A stretch of 64,000 nucleotides of DNA from Azoarcus sp. CIB (GCF_001190925.1 NZ_CP011072.1:3038001-3102000); one strand, 5' to 3'; positions 33,709 to 43,664 are shown, counted from the first letter of the stretch. The notes: generated from the letters alone by a model not told the origin. Numbers and translations: made by a program.

Positions 33709-36405
33709 CTACCGGCACGCCCGTCGCCGCAGCCACGCCTTGCGCCCCTCCTCCAGCGCCACCATCGCAAGCGCCAGCGGCAGCATCCACAGCCAGGTTT
33801 CGGCGTCGAGCGGCGCGGTGCCGAAGATGGCGTTGCCAACTGGCAGATAGACGATCGCCGCGATCAGCGCCAACTCGAATCCCAGCCCCCACAGCAGCAG
33901 CGGATTGGCCGCCAGCCGCGGAGGCCAGGCCGGCAGGCGCGCATCGCGGCACAGGAACAGGTTCGCGACCTGCATCACGACGATCGTCGCCAGGCAGGCC
34001 GTGGTCGCCTCCAGGTACAGCGGATCCAGCCTGCCGAGCGCTTCTCCGCGCACCCAGCCCCCCGCCGCGAGCACGCCGAAAAACATGGCGAGCGACGCAG
34101 CCGACTCCAGCACGCCGAGGAAGAGGTAAGCCCGCGCGATCAGCGCCCCGTCCACCAGACGTGCGCTGCGCGGGCGGGGCGGCCGCTTCATCAGTCCCGG
34201 CGACGGCGGCTCGGCACCGAGCGCGAGCGCGGGCAGCATGTCGGTGCCGAGGTCGACGGCCAGGATCTGGATCACCGTCAGCGGCAGGGGCACGCGCAGC
34301 AACACGAACACCAGGCACGGGACCACCTCGGGGATGTTGGACGTGAGGATGTAGGTCAGGAACTTGCGCAGGTTCTCGAACACCGCGCGCCCCTCCTCGA
34401 TGGCGCTGACGATGGTCGCGAAGTGGTCGTCCAGCAGCACCATGTCGGCCGCCTCCTTCGCCACGTCGGTGCCGCTGCGCCCCATCGCAATGCCGATGTC
34501 CGCCGCCCGCAGTGCCGGCGCGTCGTTCACGCCGTCGCCCGTCACCGCGACCACCTCGCCACGCTGCTGCAAGGCCTGAACGACGCGTAGCTTGTGCTCG
34601 GCGGTGACGCGCGCGCAGATCACCTGCGGGCTCTCGAGCGCCAGCGCGAGCTGCGCCACATTCATGCGTGCGACGTCCTCGCCGCGCAGCACCCGCGGCG
34701 CATCGCCGTTCAGGCCGATCTCGCGCCCGATCGCGACGGCCGTCGCCGGGTAGTCCCCCGTCACCATGATCACGCGGATGCCCGCCTCGCGGCAGCGCGC
34801 CACCGCCTCGCGCACGTCCGGTCGCGGCGGATCCTCGATGCCGGCCAGCCCTTCGAGGATCAGGTCGCGCTCGGCCTCGTCTTCAGCCCTATCATCGGCC
34901 ACGGTCTCGCCGGCATCGAGCTGCCGCCGCGCGAACGCGATCACCCGCAAGCCCCGACGCGCCATCGCATCGAGCTCGCCATGGATGGCGTCCTCGTCCA
35001 CCGCCACTGTCCCGCCGTCGGGTGCGCGCTGCAGCACGCAGCGCGGCACGACGACCTCCGGCGCCCCCTTGCACAGCAGCCATACGGCGCCGCCATCCGC
35101 TACCGCCACCGACATGCGGTTGCGCCCCGTCTCGAACGGCAGCTCGCCGACCCGCGTGCCCGACTCGCGCACGCCCCATGCCGCCGCACACTCGACCAGC
35201 GCGACCTCCATCGGATCGCCCGCATAGCCGCCTTCGCCATCCGGATCGAGCCGCAGGCCGTGGCACCCCGCGGCGACGGCGAGCAGGCCCGCCAGCGCGG
35301 GCGTCGCGCCCGCCTCATTTGCCCCCTCCACCCGCTCGGGGCGCGGCATCCACGCCCTCCCCCCCGCCATCAGGCTGACGACACGCATGCGGTTCTCGGT
35401 CAGCGTCCCGGTCTTGTCGGTGCAGATCACCGTCGTCGCGCCCAGCGTCTCGACCGCCGGCAGGTGGCGCACCAGGGCATTGCGCCGCGCCATGCGCTGC
35501 GTCGCCATCGCGAGCGACAAGGTCACGGTCGGCAGCAGGCCCTCGGGCACGTTTGCGACGATGATCGCGATCGCGAACAGCGCGCTGTCCCAGAAAGGCA
35601 CGCCGATCGCACGACCGACGAAGAAGAAGACCGCGCCCAGCGCCGTTGCCGCCAGCGCGACCAGCCGCGACAGACGGGCGATCTCCAGCGCCAGCGGCGA
35701 CGGCCGCTCCTCCGTGTGCTGGCTCAGGTGCGCGATGCGGCCGAACTCGGTGTGCATGCCGGTCGCGAACACCACCGCCTGCGCATGCCCGGCGACCACC
35801 GAAGTCCCCGCGAGCAACAGGTTGCGTGCGTCCTCCACCCCCACCGCCTCCACCGGCTCCGCCACCCGCCCCACCGGCCGCGATTCGCCCGTCACCGTCG
35901 CGGCATTGACGCGCAGGCCACGGGCCTCGATCACGCGGCAATCGGCCGGCACGTTGTCGCCCGCCTCCAGCGCAATCACGTCGCCCGGCACGAGATCCTG
36001 CGCCAGCAACGCATCCAGCCTTCCGTCGCGGCACGCCAGCGCGCGCTGCGGCAGCAACGCCGCCAGCGCCTCGACCGCCCGCTCCGCCCGGTACTCCTGC
36101 CAGAACGAGAAGCAGCCATTCACAAAGATCACGCCGACGATCACCGCTGCCAACGCGCCCATGCCCTGACCCGGATCGAAGCGGTCGGCAATCAGCGCGA
36201 GCGCCGCGGCGACCCACAGGACGATCGCGAAGAAGTGGGTGAATTCGCGCGCGAAACGCAGCGCAAGCAGCTGTCGCGGACGGGTCTCGACGCGGTTGAG
36301 GCCGAAGGTCGCAAGCCGGCGCACGGCCTCGACGGTCGACAGCCCCTCGCGGCCCGTTCCCAGCCCTGCCAGCACCTCGTCGACCTGCCCGCGCCAGATA
36401 TCCAT
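33709..36405 (-). CDS. P-type cation-transporting ATPase with Na,K-ATPase-like ion-site motifs
   Basis: This 898-residue type II P-ATPase has an N-terminal cation-ATPase domain, TGES (172-175), the phosphorylated Asp330 in CTDKTGTLTEN, MVTGDYPATA and VTGDGVNDAPAL. The ion-site segments are strikingly like animal Na,K-ATPase: IVANVPEGLLPTVTLSLA in TM4, LTSNIPEVVP in TM5 and ILAVDLGTDMLPALALGAE in TM6, all with the Glu/Asn/Asp ligands retained. The Ser before Asn in TM5 is Na,K-like rather than the Lys of H,K-ATPase. The start at 36405 follows GGAGATAGGG. Bacterial members of this IIC-like group are known but poorly characterised; Na, K or other cations remain possible. Confidence 0.88.
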   Translation of the reverse strand: MDIWRGQVDEVLAGLGTGREGLSTVEAVRRLATFGLNRVETRPRQLLALRFAREFTHFFAIVLWVAAALALIADRFDPGQGMGALAAVIVGVIFVNGCFSFWQEYRAERAVEALAALLPQRALACRDGRLDALLAQDLVPGDVIALEAGDNVPADCRVIEARGLRVNAATVTGESRPVGRVAEPVEAVGVEDARNLLLAGTSVVAGHAQAVVFATGMHTEFGRIAHLSQHTEERPSPLALEIARLSRLVALAATALGAVFFFVGRAIGVPFWDSALFAIAIIVANVPEGLLPTVTLSLAMATQRMARRNALVRHLPAVETLGATTVICTDKTGTLTENRMRVVSLMAGGRAWMPRPERVEGANEAGATPALAGLLAVAAGCHGLRLDPDGEGGYAGDPMEVALVECAAAWGVRESGTRVGELPFETGRNRMSVAVADGGAVWLLCKGAPEVVVPRCVLQRAPDGGTVAVDEDAIHGELDAMARRGLRVIAFARRQLDAGETVADDRAEDEAERDLILEGLAGIEDPPRPDVREAVARCREAGIRVIMVTGDYPATAVAIGREIGLNGDAPRVLRGEDVARMNVAQLALALESPQVICARVTAEHKLRVVQALQQRGEVVAVTGDGVNDAPALRAADIGIAMGRSGTDVAKEAADMVLLDDHFATIVSAIEEGRAVFENLRKFLTYILTSNIPEVVPCLVFVLLRVPLPLTVIQILAVDLGTDMLPALALGAEPPSPGLMKRPPRPRSARLVDGALIARAYLFLGVLESAASLAMFFGVLAAGGWVRGEALGRLDPLYLEATTACLATIVVMQVANLFLCRDARLPAWPPRLAANPLLLWGLGFELALIAAIVYLPVGNAIFGTAPLDAETWLWMLPLALAMVALEEGRKAWLRRRACR

Positions 36406-36728
36406 CCCTATCTCCGGTCCGCGCCCCGCTTCTGGCGCCCCCTTGGCCGGACCGCATCCCCCCGGCGGCCCGCGACCTGTTCTCAGCATGGATCGCAATG
36501 GCCATTGCGCAATGACGGCGAGGCCGGAGCGTGCGTGAAAATTGCACACTTCAACAAAACAAGCCCCAAAGTGATCCGAGGCAACTCTGCGTAGACGGCT
36601 AATATTCGGTTACTATCACTTACAGCTAATAGTCCGAGAACGGTGCCCCTGAGGCGCCCCCGGGCGAAGTGCGCAGGCTGCAGTACCCATCACGGACAGT
36701 GCGATTCGGCGATCGAATAATCCGACCA
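36406..36728. other. Divergent intergenic region between P-type ATPase and HDOD kinase genes
   Basis: About 320 bp with no supported gene. An AT-rich stretch at about 36600-36632 with repeated CTAATA (36598 and 36625 regions) is the likeliest promoter area for the HDOD kinase gene, but no clear -35/-10 pair could be assigned. Confidence 0.4.
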
Positions 36729-38885
36729 ATGCGCGATCTACAGCTTCCGCAAACCGTCACGGTTGCAATCGAAGGCGCGAACGTCCCTCCGCTGCCTCAG
36801 GTGCTGCTGCGCCTGATTCAGCAACTGGACGACGAATCCTCGACGATCGAATCCCTCGCCGCGATCGTGAGCCAGGATCCCGCGCTCAGCGCGCGCATCC
36901 TGACCGCCGCCAATTCGGCCGCGTTCTACCGCAGCACCCCTGCGGGCGACATCAAGTCCTGCGTCTCGCTGCTCGGAACCCGCATGGTGCGCTCCATGGC
37001 CACCTGCCTTGCGGTGAAGCGGCTGTTCGACGCCGATCCCGGAACCGTGTCCGTCGATCTCACCGACTTCTGGCGCCATTCGCTGCTCGTCGCCGAGACG
37101 AGCCGGGCGATGGCGTCCGCGACCGGCTATCCGCACCCCGGCGAGGCCTTTCTCGCGGGACTCCTGCACGATATCGGCCAGCTCGTGCTCATGTCCGCGC
37201 TGGGGGAACAATATGCGTGGCTGCTCTCGCAGACCGGCGATGAAGACAAGCTGATCGAGCTCGAGCGCACCAGCCTGTCCACCGATCACTGCGAGGTGGG
37301 CACCTGGCTTGCCGACCAGTGGCGCCTCGACAGCGGACTCGCCGATGCGCTCCTGTTCCACCACGCGAGCGCGGAAGAAATCGCCACCGCCTCGAACCTG
37401 CCTCGCCTGGTGTGGTTCTCCGACGCGCTCGCGCGCGGCGTGCCGGGCCTCGCGCCCTTCGAGGAGCTCGCCGCGACGCTCTTCGGCACCGATTCGAGTT
37501 TCGATGCGGGACGCATCCTGACCCGCGCCCTCGACCATGTGCAGGTCATCGCCACCGCCATGGGGGTCGCAGCACGGCCGGAGGCGGACGACGCCTCGCC
37601 GCAGCGCACACTCCCCAACGTCACGATCCTGGCCCCAGCCAATGCGCCGCACGAAGCGGACCGCGCGTTGGCCGAGCGCATCTGCGACATGGCGGTCATG
37701 CACCCGCTGCAGCAGGACCTGTTCGAACTCGCGAGCGAAACCGAACTGCTGAATGCCCTGCGCGAATCCGCGCGCATCCTGTTCGAACTGCCGCGCATGG
37801 GCTTCCTGCTCATCGACCGCGAATCGGGCGAGCTGAGCGGCGGCGAGATCGCCGGTCAGGCCGCCATCTTCCGCCAGACACGCGTCGCGCGCGGCACCGA
37901 CGCCGGGCTCGCGACGCGCGCGATCGCCGAGCGCGAGGTCCGCAGCAGCTTCGATGACGTCCGGCCGCCGCGGGAATCCCTGCTCGATCGCCAGCTCGCG
38001 CGCGCATTCGACAGTGAAGGCATCCTCGCGGTGCCGATGGTCGGCAAGCGCCGCACCGTCGGCGTGATGCTGTTCGCCCTCGGCCACGCAGACCACGCGC
38101 GGCTCAAGCGCCGCACCCCCTGGCTGCTCAATTTCGGCCGCATCGGCGGCTTGAGCGTCGAGGCGTGGCAGGACGCAACCACCTCTCGCAAGCAGGCCGG
38201 GGACGAAGCGGCCGCGGCCTTCCGCCGTCAGGCACGGCGCATCGCGCACGAGGTGGGCAACCCACTGGGGATCATCAAGAGCTACCTGCGCATCCTCGAC
38301 CAGAAGCTGCCGGAAAACAGCGACGTACGACACGAGATCGACGTATTGCGCGACGAGATCGACCGCGTCGCCGGCATCGTGCGGCGCATGAACGAGGTGC
38401 CGACGCCAGCCGCCGCCGCGACCTCCGTGGCCGTCAACGCGCTCGTGCGCGAACTGCTTGCCCTGTATGGCGCGCCGCTCTTCGGCGACAAGGGCATCGC
38501 CGTCACCAGCCGGCTCGGCGACGACGCCGAACGCGCGGCGTGTGACCCCGACAGCCTGAAACAAATTCTCGTTAACCTGTGGAAGAACGCCGCCGAGGCG
38601 ACGCCCCGAGGTGGGCGCTTCGAAATCTCGGTGCTCGACGGTGTCGTGCAGAATGGGCGGCGACACGTCGAGATCCGCATGGAAGACAGTGGTTCCGGGA
38701 TGCCCGACGAGGCGATCCGCAACCTGTCCTTCCCGGATCAGGCGCACAGCAGTGCCGATCGCGGTCACGGCCTGTCCATCGTGGGCAGCATCGCCGCACG
38801 GATCGGCTGCAAAATTTCATGCCGCAGCAAGGCAGGCGTGGGCACGACGCTCTCGCTCCTGCTGCCGTGTGTCCAGGTTTCATGA
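36729..38885 (+). CDS. HDOD-GAF-histidine kinase hybrid sensor
   Basis: A soluble 718-residue protein. It begins with an HDOD domain (about 15-210; SQDPALSARILTAANSAAFY, LLHDIGQLVL, STDHCEVGTWLADQW), then a GAF-like domain (about 320-470), and ends with a histidine kinase core. The core has an H-box IAHEVGNPLGIIK, N-box VNLWKNAAEA, and ATP-lid motifs DSGSGMP and GHGLSIVGS. The start is uncertain: the ATG at 36729 lacks a good ribosome site and an in-frame GTG at 36669 is an alternative. The next gene, 47 bp on, encodes a receiver-GGDEF-EAL protein that is its probable phosphorylation partner. Confidence 0.87.
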   Translation: MRDLQLPQTVTVAIEGANVPPLPQVLLRLIQQLDDESSTIESLAAIVSQDPALSARILTAANSAAFYRSTPAGDIKSCVSLLGTRMVRSMATCLAVKRLFDADPGTVSVDLTDFWRHSLLVAETSRAMASATGYPHPGEAFLAGLLHDIGQLVLMSALGEQYAWLLSQTGDEDKLIELERTSLSTDHCEVGTWLADQWRLDSGLADALLFHHASAEEIATASNLPRLVWFSDALARGVPGLAPFEELAATLFGTDSSFDAGRILTRALDHVQVIATAMGVAARPEADDASPQRTLPNVTILAPANAPHEADRALAERICDMAVMHPLQQDLFELASETELLNALRESARILFELPRMGFLLIDRESGELSGGEIAGQAAIFRQTRVARGTDAGLATRAIAEREVRSSFDDVRPPRESLLDRQLARAFDSEGILAVPMVGKRRTVGVMLFALGHADHARLKRRTPWLLNFGRIGGLSVEAWQDATTSRKQAGDEAAAAFRRQARRIAHEVGNPLGIIKSYLRILDQKLPENSDVRHEIDVLRDEIDRVAGIVRRMNEVPTPAAAATSVAVNALVRELLALYGAPLFGDKGIAVTSRLGDDAERAACDPDSLKQILVNLWKNAAEATPRGGRFEISVLDGVVQNGRRHVEIRMEDSGSGMPDEAIRNLSFPDQAHSSADRGHGLSIVGSIAARIGCKISCRSKAGVGTTLSLLLPCVQVS

Positions 38886-38932
38886 TGCTTGCGAGCCAAC
38901 GCGATGCGTGACACTCGCTCCGGAGAACTTCC

Positions 38933-41116
38933 ATGGAGATTGGCAAGAGCCTGTTCTTGGCAGGCAAGGCCGGACCCGCCGCGCAGACCGTAGCGCGGGT
39001 GCTGATCGTCGACGACGAACCGCGCATACGTGAGGCCTACGGCGCCCTGCTCGCTGCGGAAGGGCGCGAGATCCTTACCTGCGCCAACGGCGCCGACGCG
39101 ATCGCACGCCTCGGCAACACCGAGATCGACGTCATGGTGCTGGACCTGCACCTGCCCGACATGCATGGCACCGAGATCATGGCGTGGATGGGCGAGGCCG
39201 GCATCGACACCGCCGTGGTGGTCTTCAGCGGCGACGACGCGATCGACTCCGCGATCCTGGCGCTGCGGCGCGGCGCGTGCGAGTTCATCCGCAAGCACGC
39301 CGACCCGGAAGAGCTGATCCGGACCGTCGACAAGGCCATCAGCCGACGCCGCCTCGAACGCGAGAACGCGCGCATGACCGCGCGCCTCGAAGAGTCCGAG
39401 CGCCTGCACCGCTTCCTCGTCGAATACTCGCCCGACATCATCTACACGCTCGACCCGGAAGGCCGCTTTGTCTTCCTCAACCGCCGCATCGAATCCCTGC
39501 TCGGCTACAACCGCGGCGAACTCATCGGCAAGCATTACTCGCTGATCGTGCACCCGATGGACCTGGAGCAGGCGCGCAGCGCCTTCGCCGAACGCCGGGT
39601 CGGCCTGCGCGCAACGACCAACCAGGAAATCCGGCTGCGCTGCCGCAACCTCGACGTGCGCAGTTTCGAAAACCGCACCATCGTCGCGATGCTGAGCTCG
39701 CAGGGCATCTACCAGCAGGAAATCGACGAGGGCGATGCGAAGCGCTTCGTCGGCACCGCCGGTGTCCTGCGCGACATCACCGAGCGCAAGCACGCCGAAG
39801 AGACGATCAGCTACCAGACCTACCACGACCTCCTCACCGGCCTGCCCAACCGCGTGCTGTTCCGCGACCGCCTCAACCTCGCGATCAGCCAGGCACGCCG
39901 CCGCGGCGAAGTGGTCGGGCTGATGTACATCGACCTCGACCGCTTCAAGCTCGTGAACGACACCCACGGCCAGCTCGAGGGCGACGAACTGCTCAAGGGC
40001 TTCGCCCGTCGCGTGCGCGAATGCCTGCGCGCCGGGGACACGATGTCGCGCCAGAGCGGCGACGAGTTCACGATCCTGCTGCCGGACATCGCCGACGCGG
40101 AGGCCGTTCGCACGATCGCGGAAAAGATCACTACGGCGCTGAAGACGCCATTCATCGTGGGCGGTCGCGACTTCCGCTGCACGGCGAGCATCGGCATCGC
40201 GGTGTTCCCCGACGACGCCGAAACGCCGGACCACCTGCTGCGTGACGCGGACATCGCGATGTGCCAGGTCAAGGTCCAGGGCAAGAACGGATTCCTGCGC
40301 TACACGGAGGAGATGAGCCGCAACCACAGCGAACGCGTGGATCTCGACAACGAGCTGCGCATCGCGATCGAAACCGGCCAGCTCACACTGCACTACCAGC
40401 CGCAGGTCGACATCCGCCGCGGCCGCGTCACCGGCGTCGAGGCCTTGGTGCGCTGGGAACATCCCGAGCGCGGCATGCTCGGGCCCAACACTTTCATCCC
40501 GCTCGCCGAGGAAGGCGGCCTGATCTTCGCGATCAGCGACTGGGTCCTCAACGAGGCCTGCCGCCAGCAGGCGATCTGGATCAAGCGCGGCGTCACCGAC
40601 CTGAAGGTCGCCGTGAACATCTCGCCGCTCGAATTTACCCGCGCCGACATCGTCGAGCGCATCCTGCAGCCGATCCGCACTCACCAGCTGCCGCCCGAAA
40701 GCATCGAGATCGAGATCACCGAAAACATGCTGATGGATGACGCCGAAACCGTCATTGCGAAGGTGCAGGAGTTGCGCACGCATGGCCTGCGCATCTCGAT
40801 AGACGACTTCGGCACGCGCTTCTCGTCGCTGAATTACCTGCGCCGCTTCCCCGTCAATACCATCAAGATCGACCAATCCTTCGTCCGCGACCTCGAGACC
40901 ACCGGCAGCCAGTCGCCGGTGATCAGCGCGATCGTCGGCATCGCCCGCGGCTTCGGGCTCAGCGTGCTGGCCGAAGGCGTGGAGACGGAAAACCAGATCG
41001 ACGCACTGCGGCTGCACGGCTGCGATGTGATGCAGGGCTTCCGCTTCAGCCGGCCGGTGCCGGCCGACGACGTGATGCGCTACATCGCGGCGCACCATGC
41101 GCTGGAAACCAGCTGA
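38933..41116 (+). CDS. Response regulator with PAS, GGDEF and EAL domains
   Basis: The 727-residue protein carries a receiver domain (about 22-138; VLIVDDEPR, phospho-acceptor Asp71 in MVLDLHLPDMHG, conserved Lys), a PAS domain (about 165-290), a GGDEF domain (about 300-460) and an EAL domain (about 480-720). The cyclase motif is SGDEF, a variant that can be active or only regulatory. EALVRWEHP, ENMLMDDAE and IDDFGTRFSS indicate an intact phosphodiesterase site. So net c-di-GMP degradation, or switching by phosphorylation, is plausible. It is co-transcribed with the HDOD kinase gene upstream. Confidence 0.92.
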   Translation: MEIGKSLFLAGKAGPAAQTVARVLIVDDEPRIREAYGALLAAEGREILTCANGADAIARLGNTEIDVMVLDLHLPDMHGTEIMAWMGEAGIDTAVVVFSGDDAIDSAILALRRGACEFIRKHADPEELIRTVDKAISRRRLERENARMTARLEESERLHRFLVEYSPDIIYTLDPEGRFVFLNRRIESLLGYNRGELIGKHYSLIVHPMDLEQARSAFAERRVGLRATTNQEIRLRCRNLDVRSFENRTIVAMLSSQGIYQQEIDEGDAKRFVGTAGVLRDITERKHAEETISYQTYHDLLTGLPNRVLFRDRLNLAISQARRRGEVVGLMYIDLDRFKLVNDTHGQLEGDELLKGFARRVRECLRAGDTMSRQSGDEFTILLPDIADAEAVRTIAEKITTALKTPFIVGGRDFRCTASIGIAVFPDDAETPDHLLRDADIAMCQVKVQGKNGFLRYTEEMSRNHSERVDLDNELRIAIETGQLTLHYQPQVDIRRGRVTGVEALVRWEHPERGMLGPNTFIPLAEEGGLIFAISDWVLNEACRQQAIWIKRGVTDLKVAVNISPLEFTRADIVERILQPIRTHQLPPESIEIEITENMLMDDAETVIAKVQELRTHGLRISIDDFGTRFSSLNYLRRFPVNTIKIDQSFVRDLETTGSQSPVISAIVGIARGFGLSVLAEGVETENQIDALRLHGCDVMQGFRFSRPVPADDVMRYIAAHHALETS

Positions 41117-41146
41117 AGGGCAGCGCCCAAGGCCGTGCCGTCCACC

Positions 41147-41470
41147 TCAGCGCGCGGACGCCGCGGCAACCTGCACGACGCCGGCCTCCACACGCACCGC
41201 AAACGTCACAACGGGCTCGCAGGCGGGCGGCGTCAGTGCGGCGCCGGTGACCAGGGAGAAGCGCGCGCCGTGGCGCGGACAGATCACCTCGTCGCCCTCG
41301 ACGACGCCCCACGACAAGGCCTCTTCCTCGTGGCTGCAGCGGTCCTCGATCGCGTAATAGCGTCCGCCCACATTGAACACCGCCACCTCGCGGCCGTCCT
41401 CCAGCACCACGACGCGCACCGTCCCGTCGGTGAAATCGTCGACCTTCGCGACATCGACCCAGTCCGCCAT
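41147..41470 (-). CDS. Small Rieske-type [2Fe-2S] protein of the suf operon
   Basis: A 107-residue single-domain Rieske ferredoxin with the cluster ligands RCSHEE and ICPRHGARF (CxH and CxxH). It is the last gene of the suf operon and starts at the stop of the SufT-like gene (TGATG). It may act as an electron donor for cluster assembly or simply be a client; such proteins are often found at the end of suf operons. The length matches non-haem dioxygenase ferredoxin components, but no dioxygenase genes adjoin. Confidence 0.9.
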   Translation of the reverse strand: MADWVDVAKVDDFTDGTVRVVVLEDGREVAVFNVGGRYYAIEDRCSHEEEALSWGVVEGDEVICPRHGARFSLVTGAALTPPACEPVVTFAVRVEAGVVQVAAASAR

Positions 41471-41844
41471 CACAGCAGCCCCAGTTCGAGTCGCGCCGCT
41501 TCGCTCATCTGCGCGGCCGACCACGGCGGATCCCACACCAACTCGACGCTCGCCTCGCTGACGCCAGAGACCTCCTCGACCGCACACTGCACGGTACCCG
41601 GAAACGTCTCCGCGACCGGGCAGCCGGGTGCCGTGAGGGTCATGCGCACGGCGACCTTGCCGGACTCCTCATCGACATCGAGTCCGTAGATCAGCCCCAG
41701 GTCGTAGATGTTCACCGGAATTTCCGGGTCGTACACGGTGCGCAGCGCCGCGATGACGTCTGCCCGCAGTCCGCTCGCCGGCGGCGCCGGCCCTTCCTCG
41801 GCCTTCAGCTTCTCGGCGCGGTGCAGCCAATCGAAGATGCTCAT
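41470..41844 (-). CDS. sufT: SufT-like DUF59/MIP18 Fe-S assembly protein
   Basis: A 124-residue DUF59-domain protein with the motifs VYDPEIPVNIYDLGLIYGL and MTLTAPGCPVAETF, the Cys being the conserved one of the family. SufT proteins assist Fe-S cluster delivery to target proteins. The start at 41844 follows AGAGGTGAC. It lies between sufU and the Rieske gene, one base overlapping the latter. Confidence 0.9.
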   Translation of the reverse strand: MSIFDWLHRAEKLKAEEGPAPPASGLRADVIAALRTVYDPEIPVNIYDLGLIYGLDVDEESGKVAVRMTLTAPGCPVAETFPGTVQCAVEEVSGVSEASVELVWDPPWSAAQMSEAARLELGLL

Positions 41845-41872
41845 GTCACCTCTCTTCCCCTTCCTTTCCCGC

Positions 41873-42373
41873 TTATCCATCTGCCGCCCGTCCCGTGCTG
41901 TCGGGCACCGCTCCCCCCTGTTCGTCCTGCTCGGTGCTCACCGGTGCGGACTGGTCGCGCAGCGCCGCGAGCAGCGTGTGCCACGCGAGCGTCGCGCACT
42001 TCACGCGCGCGGGGAATTCCGCGACGCCGGCCAGCACCTCAAGCTTGCCGAGCGGCGGGTCCTCCACCGTACCGTGGCCAGTGACCAGCGCATGGAAACC
42101 GTCGAACAAGGCCTGCGCCTCGGCCTCGGTCCTGCCCTTCAAGGCCTCGCTCATCAGCGACGCCGACGCGGTCGAGATCGCGCAGCCGGTGCCCTCGAAG
42201 CGCACGTCCTCGATCACCCCGTCGCGCGTCTTCACGAACAGCGTGATGCGGTCGCCGCACAGCGGGTTGAAACCCTCGGCGGTGTGATTCGCATCCGCGA
42301 GCGCGCCAAAATTGCGCGGCCGCCGGCCGTGGTCGAGGATGAGTTCCTGGTACAGGTCGCGCAGCTCAGGCAT
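41873..42373 (-). CDS. sufU: SufU-like Fe-S scaffold/sulfur-transfer protein
   Basis: This 166-residue IscU/SufU-type protein has conserved Cys39 and Asp41 (NPLCGDRI), Cys64 (GTGCAIS) and Cys126 (VKCATLAW), plus the about 18-residue SufU-type insertion before the last Cys. It would accept sulfur from SufS. It overlaps the sufS stop by 8 bp. The final about 25 residues are a poorly conserved acidic tail. Confidence 0.92.
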   Translation of the reverse strand: MPELRDLYQELILDHGRRPRNFGALADANHTAEGFNPLCGDRITLFVKTRDGVIEDVRFEGTGCAISTASASLMSEALKGRTEAEAQALFDGFHALVTGHGTVEDPPLGKLEVLAGVAEFPARVKCATLAWHTLLAALRDQSAPVSTEQDEQGGAVPDSTGRAADG

Positions 42374-43646
42374 CGCCGAACACCTCCCGCACCTTCTCCA
42401 GCGCGGCGAACAGCGCCGCGACGTCGGCGTGCGTGTTGTACAGCGCGAACGACGCGCGCACGGTCGCGGCAACGCCGAAACGCTCCATCAGCGGCATCGC
42501 GCAGTGGTGCCCGGTGCGCACGGCCACCCCCTCGTGGTCGAGGATGGAGCCGACGTCGTGCGCATGCACGTCCGCGAGCACGAAGGACAGGATCGCGGCC
42601 TTCTCACGCGCCGTGCCGATGAGGCGCAGGCCGGGGAAGGCCCGCGCGCGCTCGGTCGCATCGCGCAGCAGCGCGCCTTCGTGCGCCGCGATCGCGTCGA
42701 AGCCGACATCGCGCACATAGCGCATCGCCTCGCCGAGCGCGATCGCACCGGCGATGTTCGGGGTGCCGGCCTCGAACTTGTACGGCAGGTCGTTATAGGT
42801 CGTGCGCGCAAAACTCACCTGCCGGATCATGTCGCCGCCGCCCTGCCACGGCGGCATCGCCTCCAGCAGCGCGCGCCGCCCGTACAGCACGCCGGTGCCG
42901 GTGGGCCCGTACAGCTTGTGCCCCGAAAAAGCGTAGAAGTCGCAATCGAGCGCCTGCACGTCGATCGCCAGATGCGGCACCGCCTGCGCGCCGTCGAGCA
43001 ACACCGGCACGCCGCGCGCATGCGCCAGCGCGGTCAGCTCGCGCACCGGGTTGATCGTGCCCAGCGCGTTCGACACGTGCGTCAGCCCGATGATGCGCGT
43101 GCGCGGCGACAGCAGCGCCGCGAAGGCCGCCACGTCGAGCTCGCCGTCGTCGGCGACCGGCACCACCTTCAGCACGGCCCCGCTGCGCTCGCACGCGAGC
43201 TGCCACGGCACGATGTTGGAGTGGTGCTCCATGCCGGTGATCAGGATCTCGTCGCCGGCGCGGAAACGGGCGCCGAAGCTGTTGGCGACAAGATTGATCG
43301 CCTCGGTGGTGCCGCGCACGAACACGATCTCCTCGCGCTGCGCGGCGTTGATGAACGCCTGCGCCGTGTCGCGCGCGGCTTCGTAGGCATCGGTCGCCTC
43401 CTGGCTCAGGCGATGCACGCCGCGGTGCACGTTCGCATTGAGGTGCTCGTAGTAATGCGCCTCGGCATCGATCACGCACTGTGGCTTCTGGCTCGTCGCG
43501 CCATTGTCCAGATACACCAGCGGCCGGTCATTCACCGTGCGCGCGAGGATCGGGAAGTCCGCCCGCCGACGCAGGATGTCGCTCGCAGCGCCCGTACCCG
43601 CCGCCCTGCCCAGCGCCGCACGTTCCTTGGGGTCGTCGCGCATCAT
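42366..43646 (-). CDS. sufS: Cysteine desulfurase SufS
   Basis: A 426-residue PLP-dependent group II cysteine desulfurase that provides sulfane sulfur for Fe-S clusters. Motifs are TTEAINLVANSFG, the PLP Lys in FSGHKLYGPTGTGVLYG, and the catalytic Cys in VRTGHHCAMPLMERFG. An N-terminal extension of about 20 residues precedes the usual start; GGGAGGAGG lies just upstream of the chosen ATG. It sits between sufD and sufU. Confidence 0.95.
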   Translation of the reverse strand: MMRDDPKERAALGRAAGTGAASDILRRRADFPILARTVNDRPLVYLDNGATSQKPQCVIDAEAHYYEHLNANVHRGVHRLSQEATDAYEAARDTAQAFINAAQREEIVFVRGTTEAINLVANSFGARFRAGDEILITGMEHHSNIVPWQLACERSGAVLKVVPVADDGELDVAAFAALLSPRTRIIGLTHVSNALGTINPVRELTALAHARGVPVLLDGAQAVPHLAIDVQALDCDFYAFSGHKLYGPTGTGVLYGRRALLEAMPPWQGGGDMIRQVSFARTTYNDLPYKFEAGTPNIAGAIALGEAMRYVRDVGFDAIAAHEGALLRDATERARAFPGLRLIGTAREKAAILSFVLADVHAHDVGSILDHEGVAVRTGHHCAMPLMERFGVAATVRASFALYNTHADVAALFAALEKVREVFGDA

Positions 43647-43664
43647 CGACCTCCTCCCATCGCC

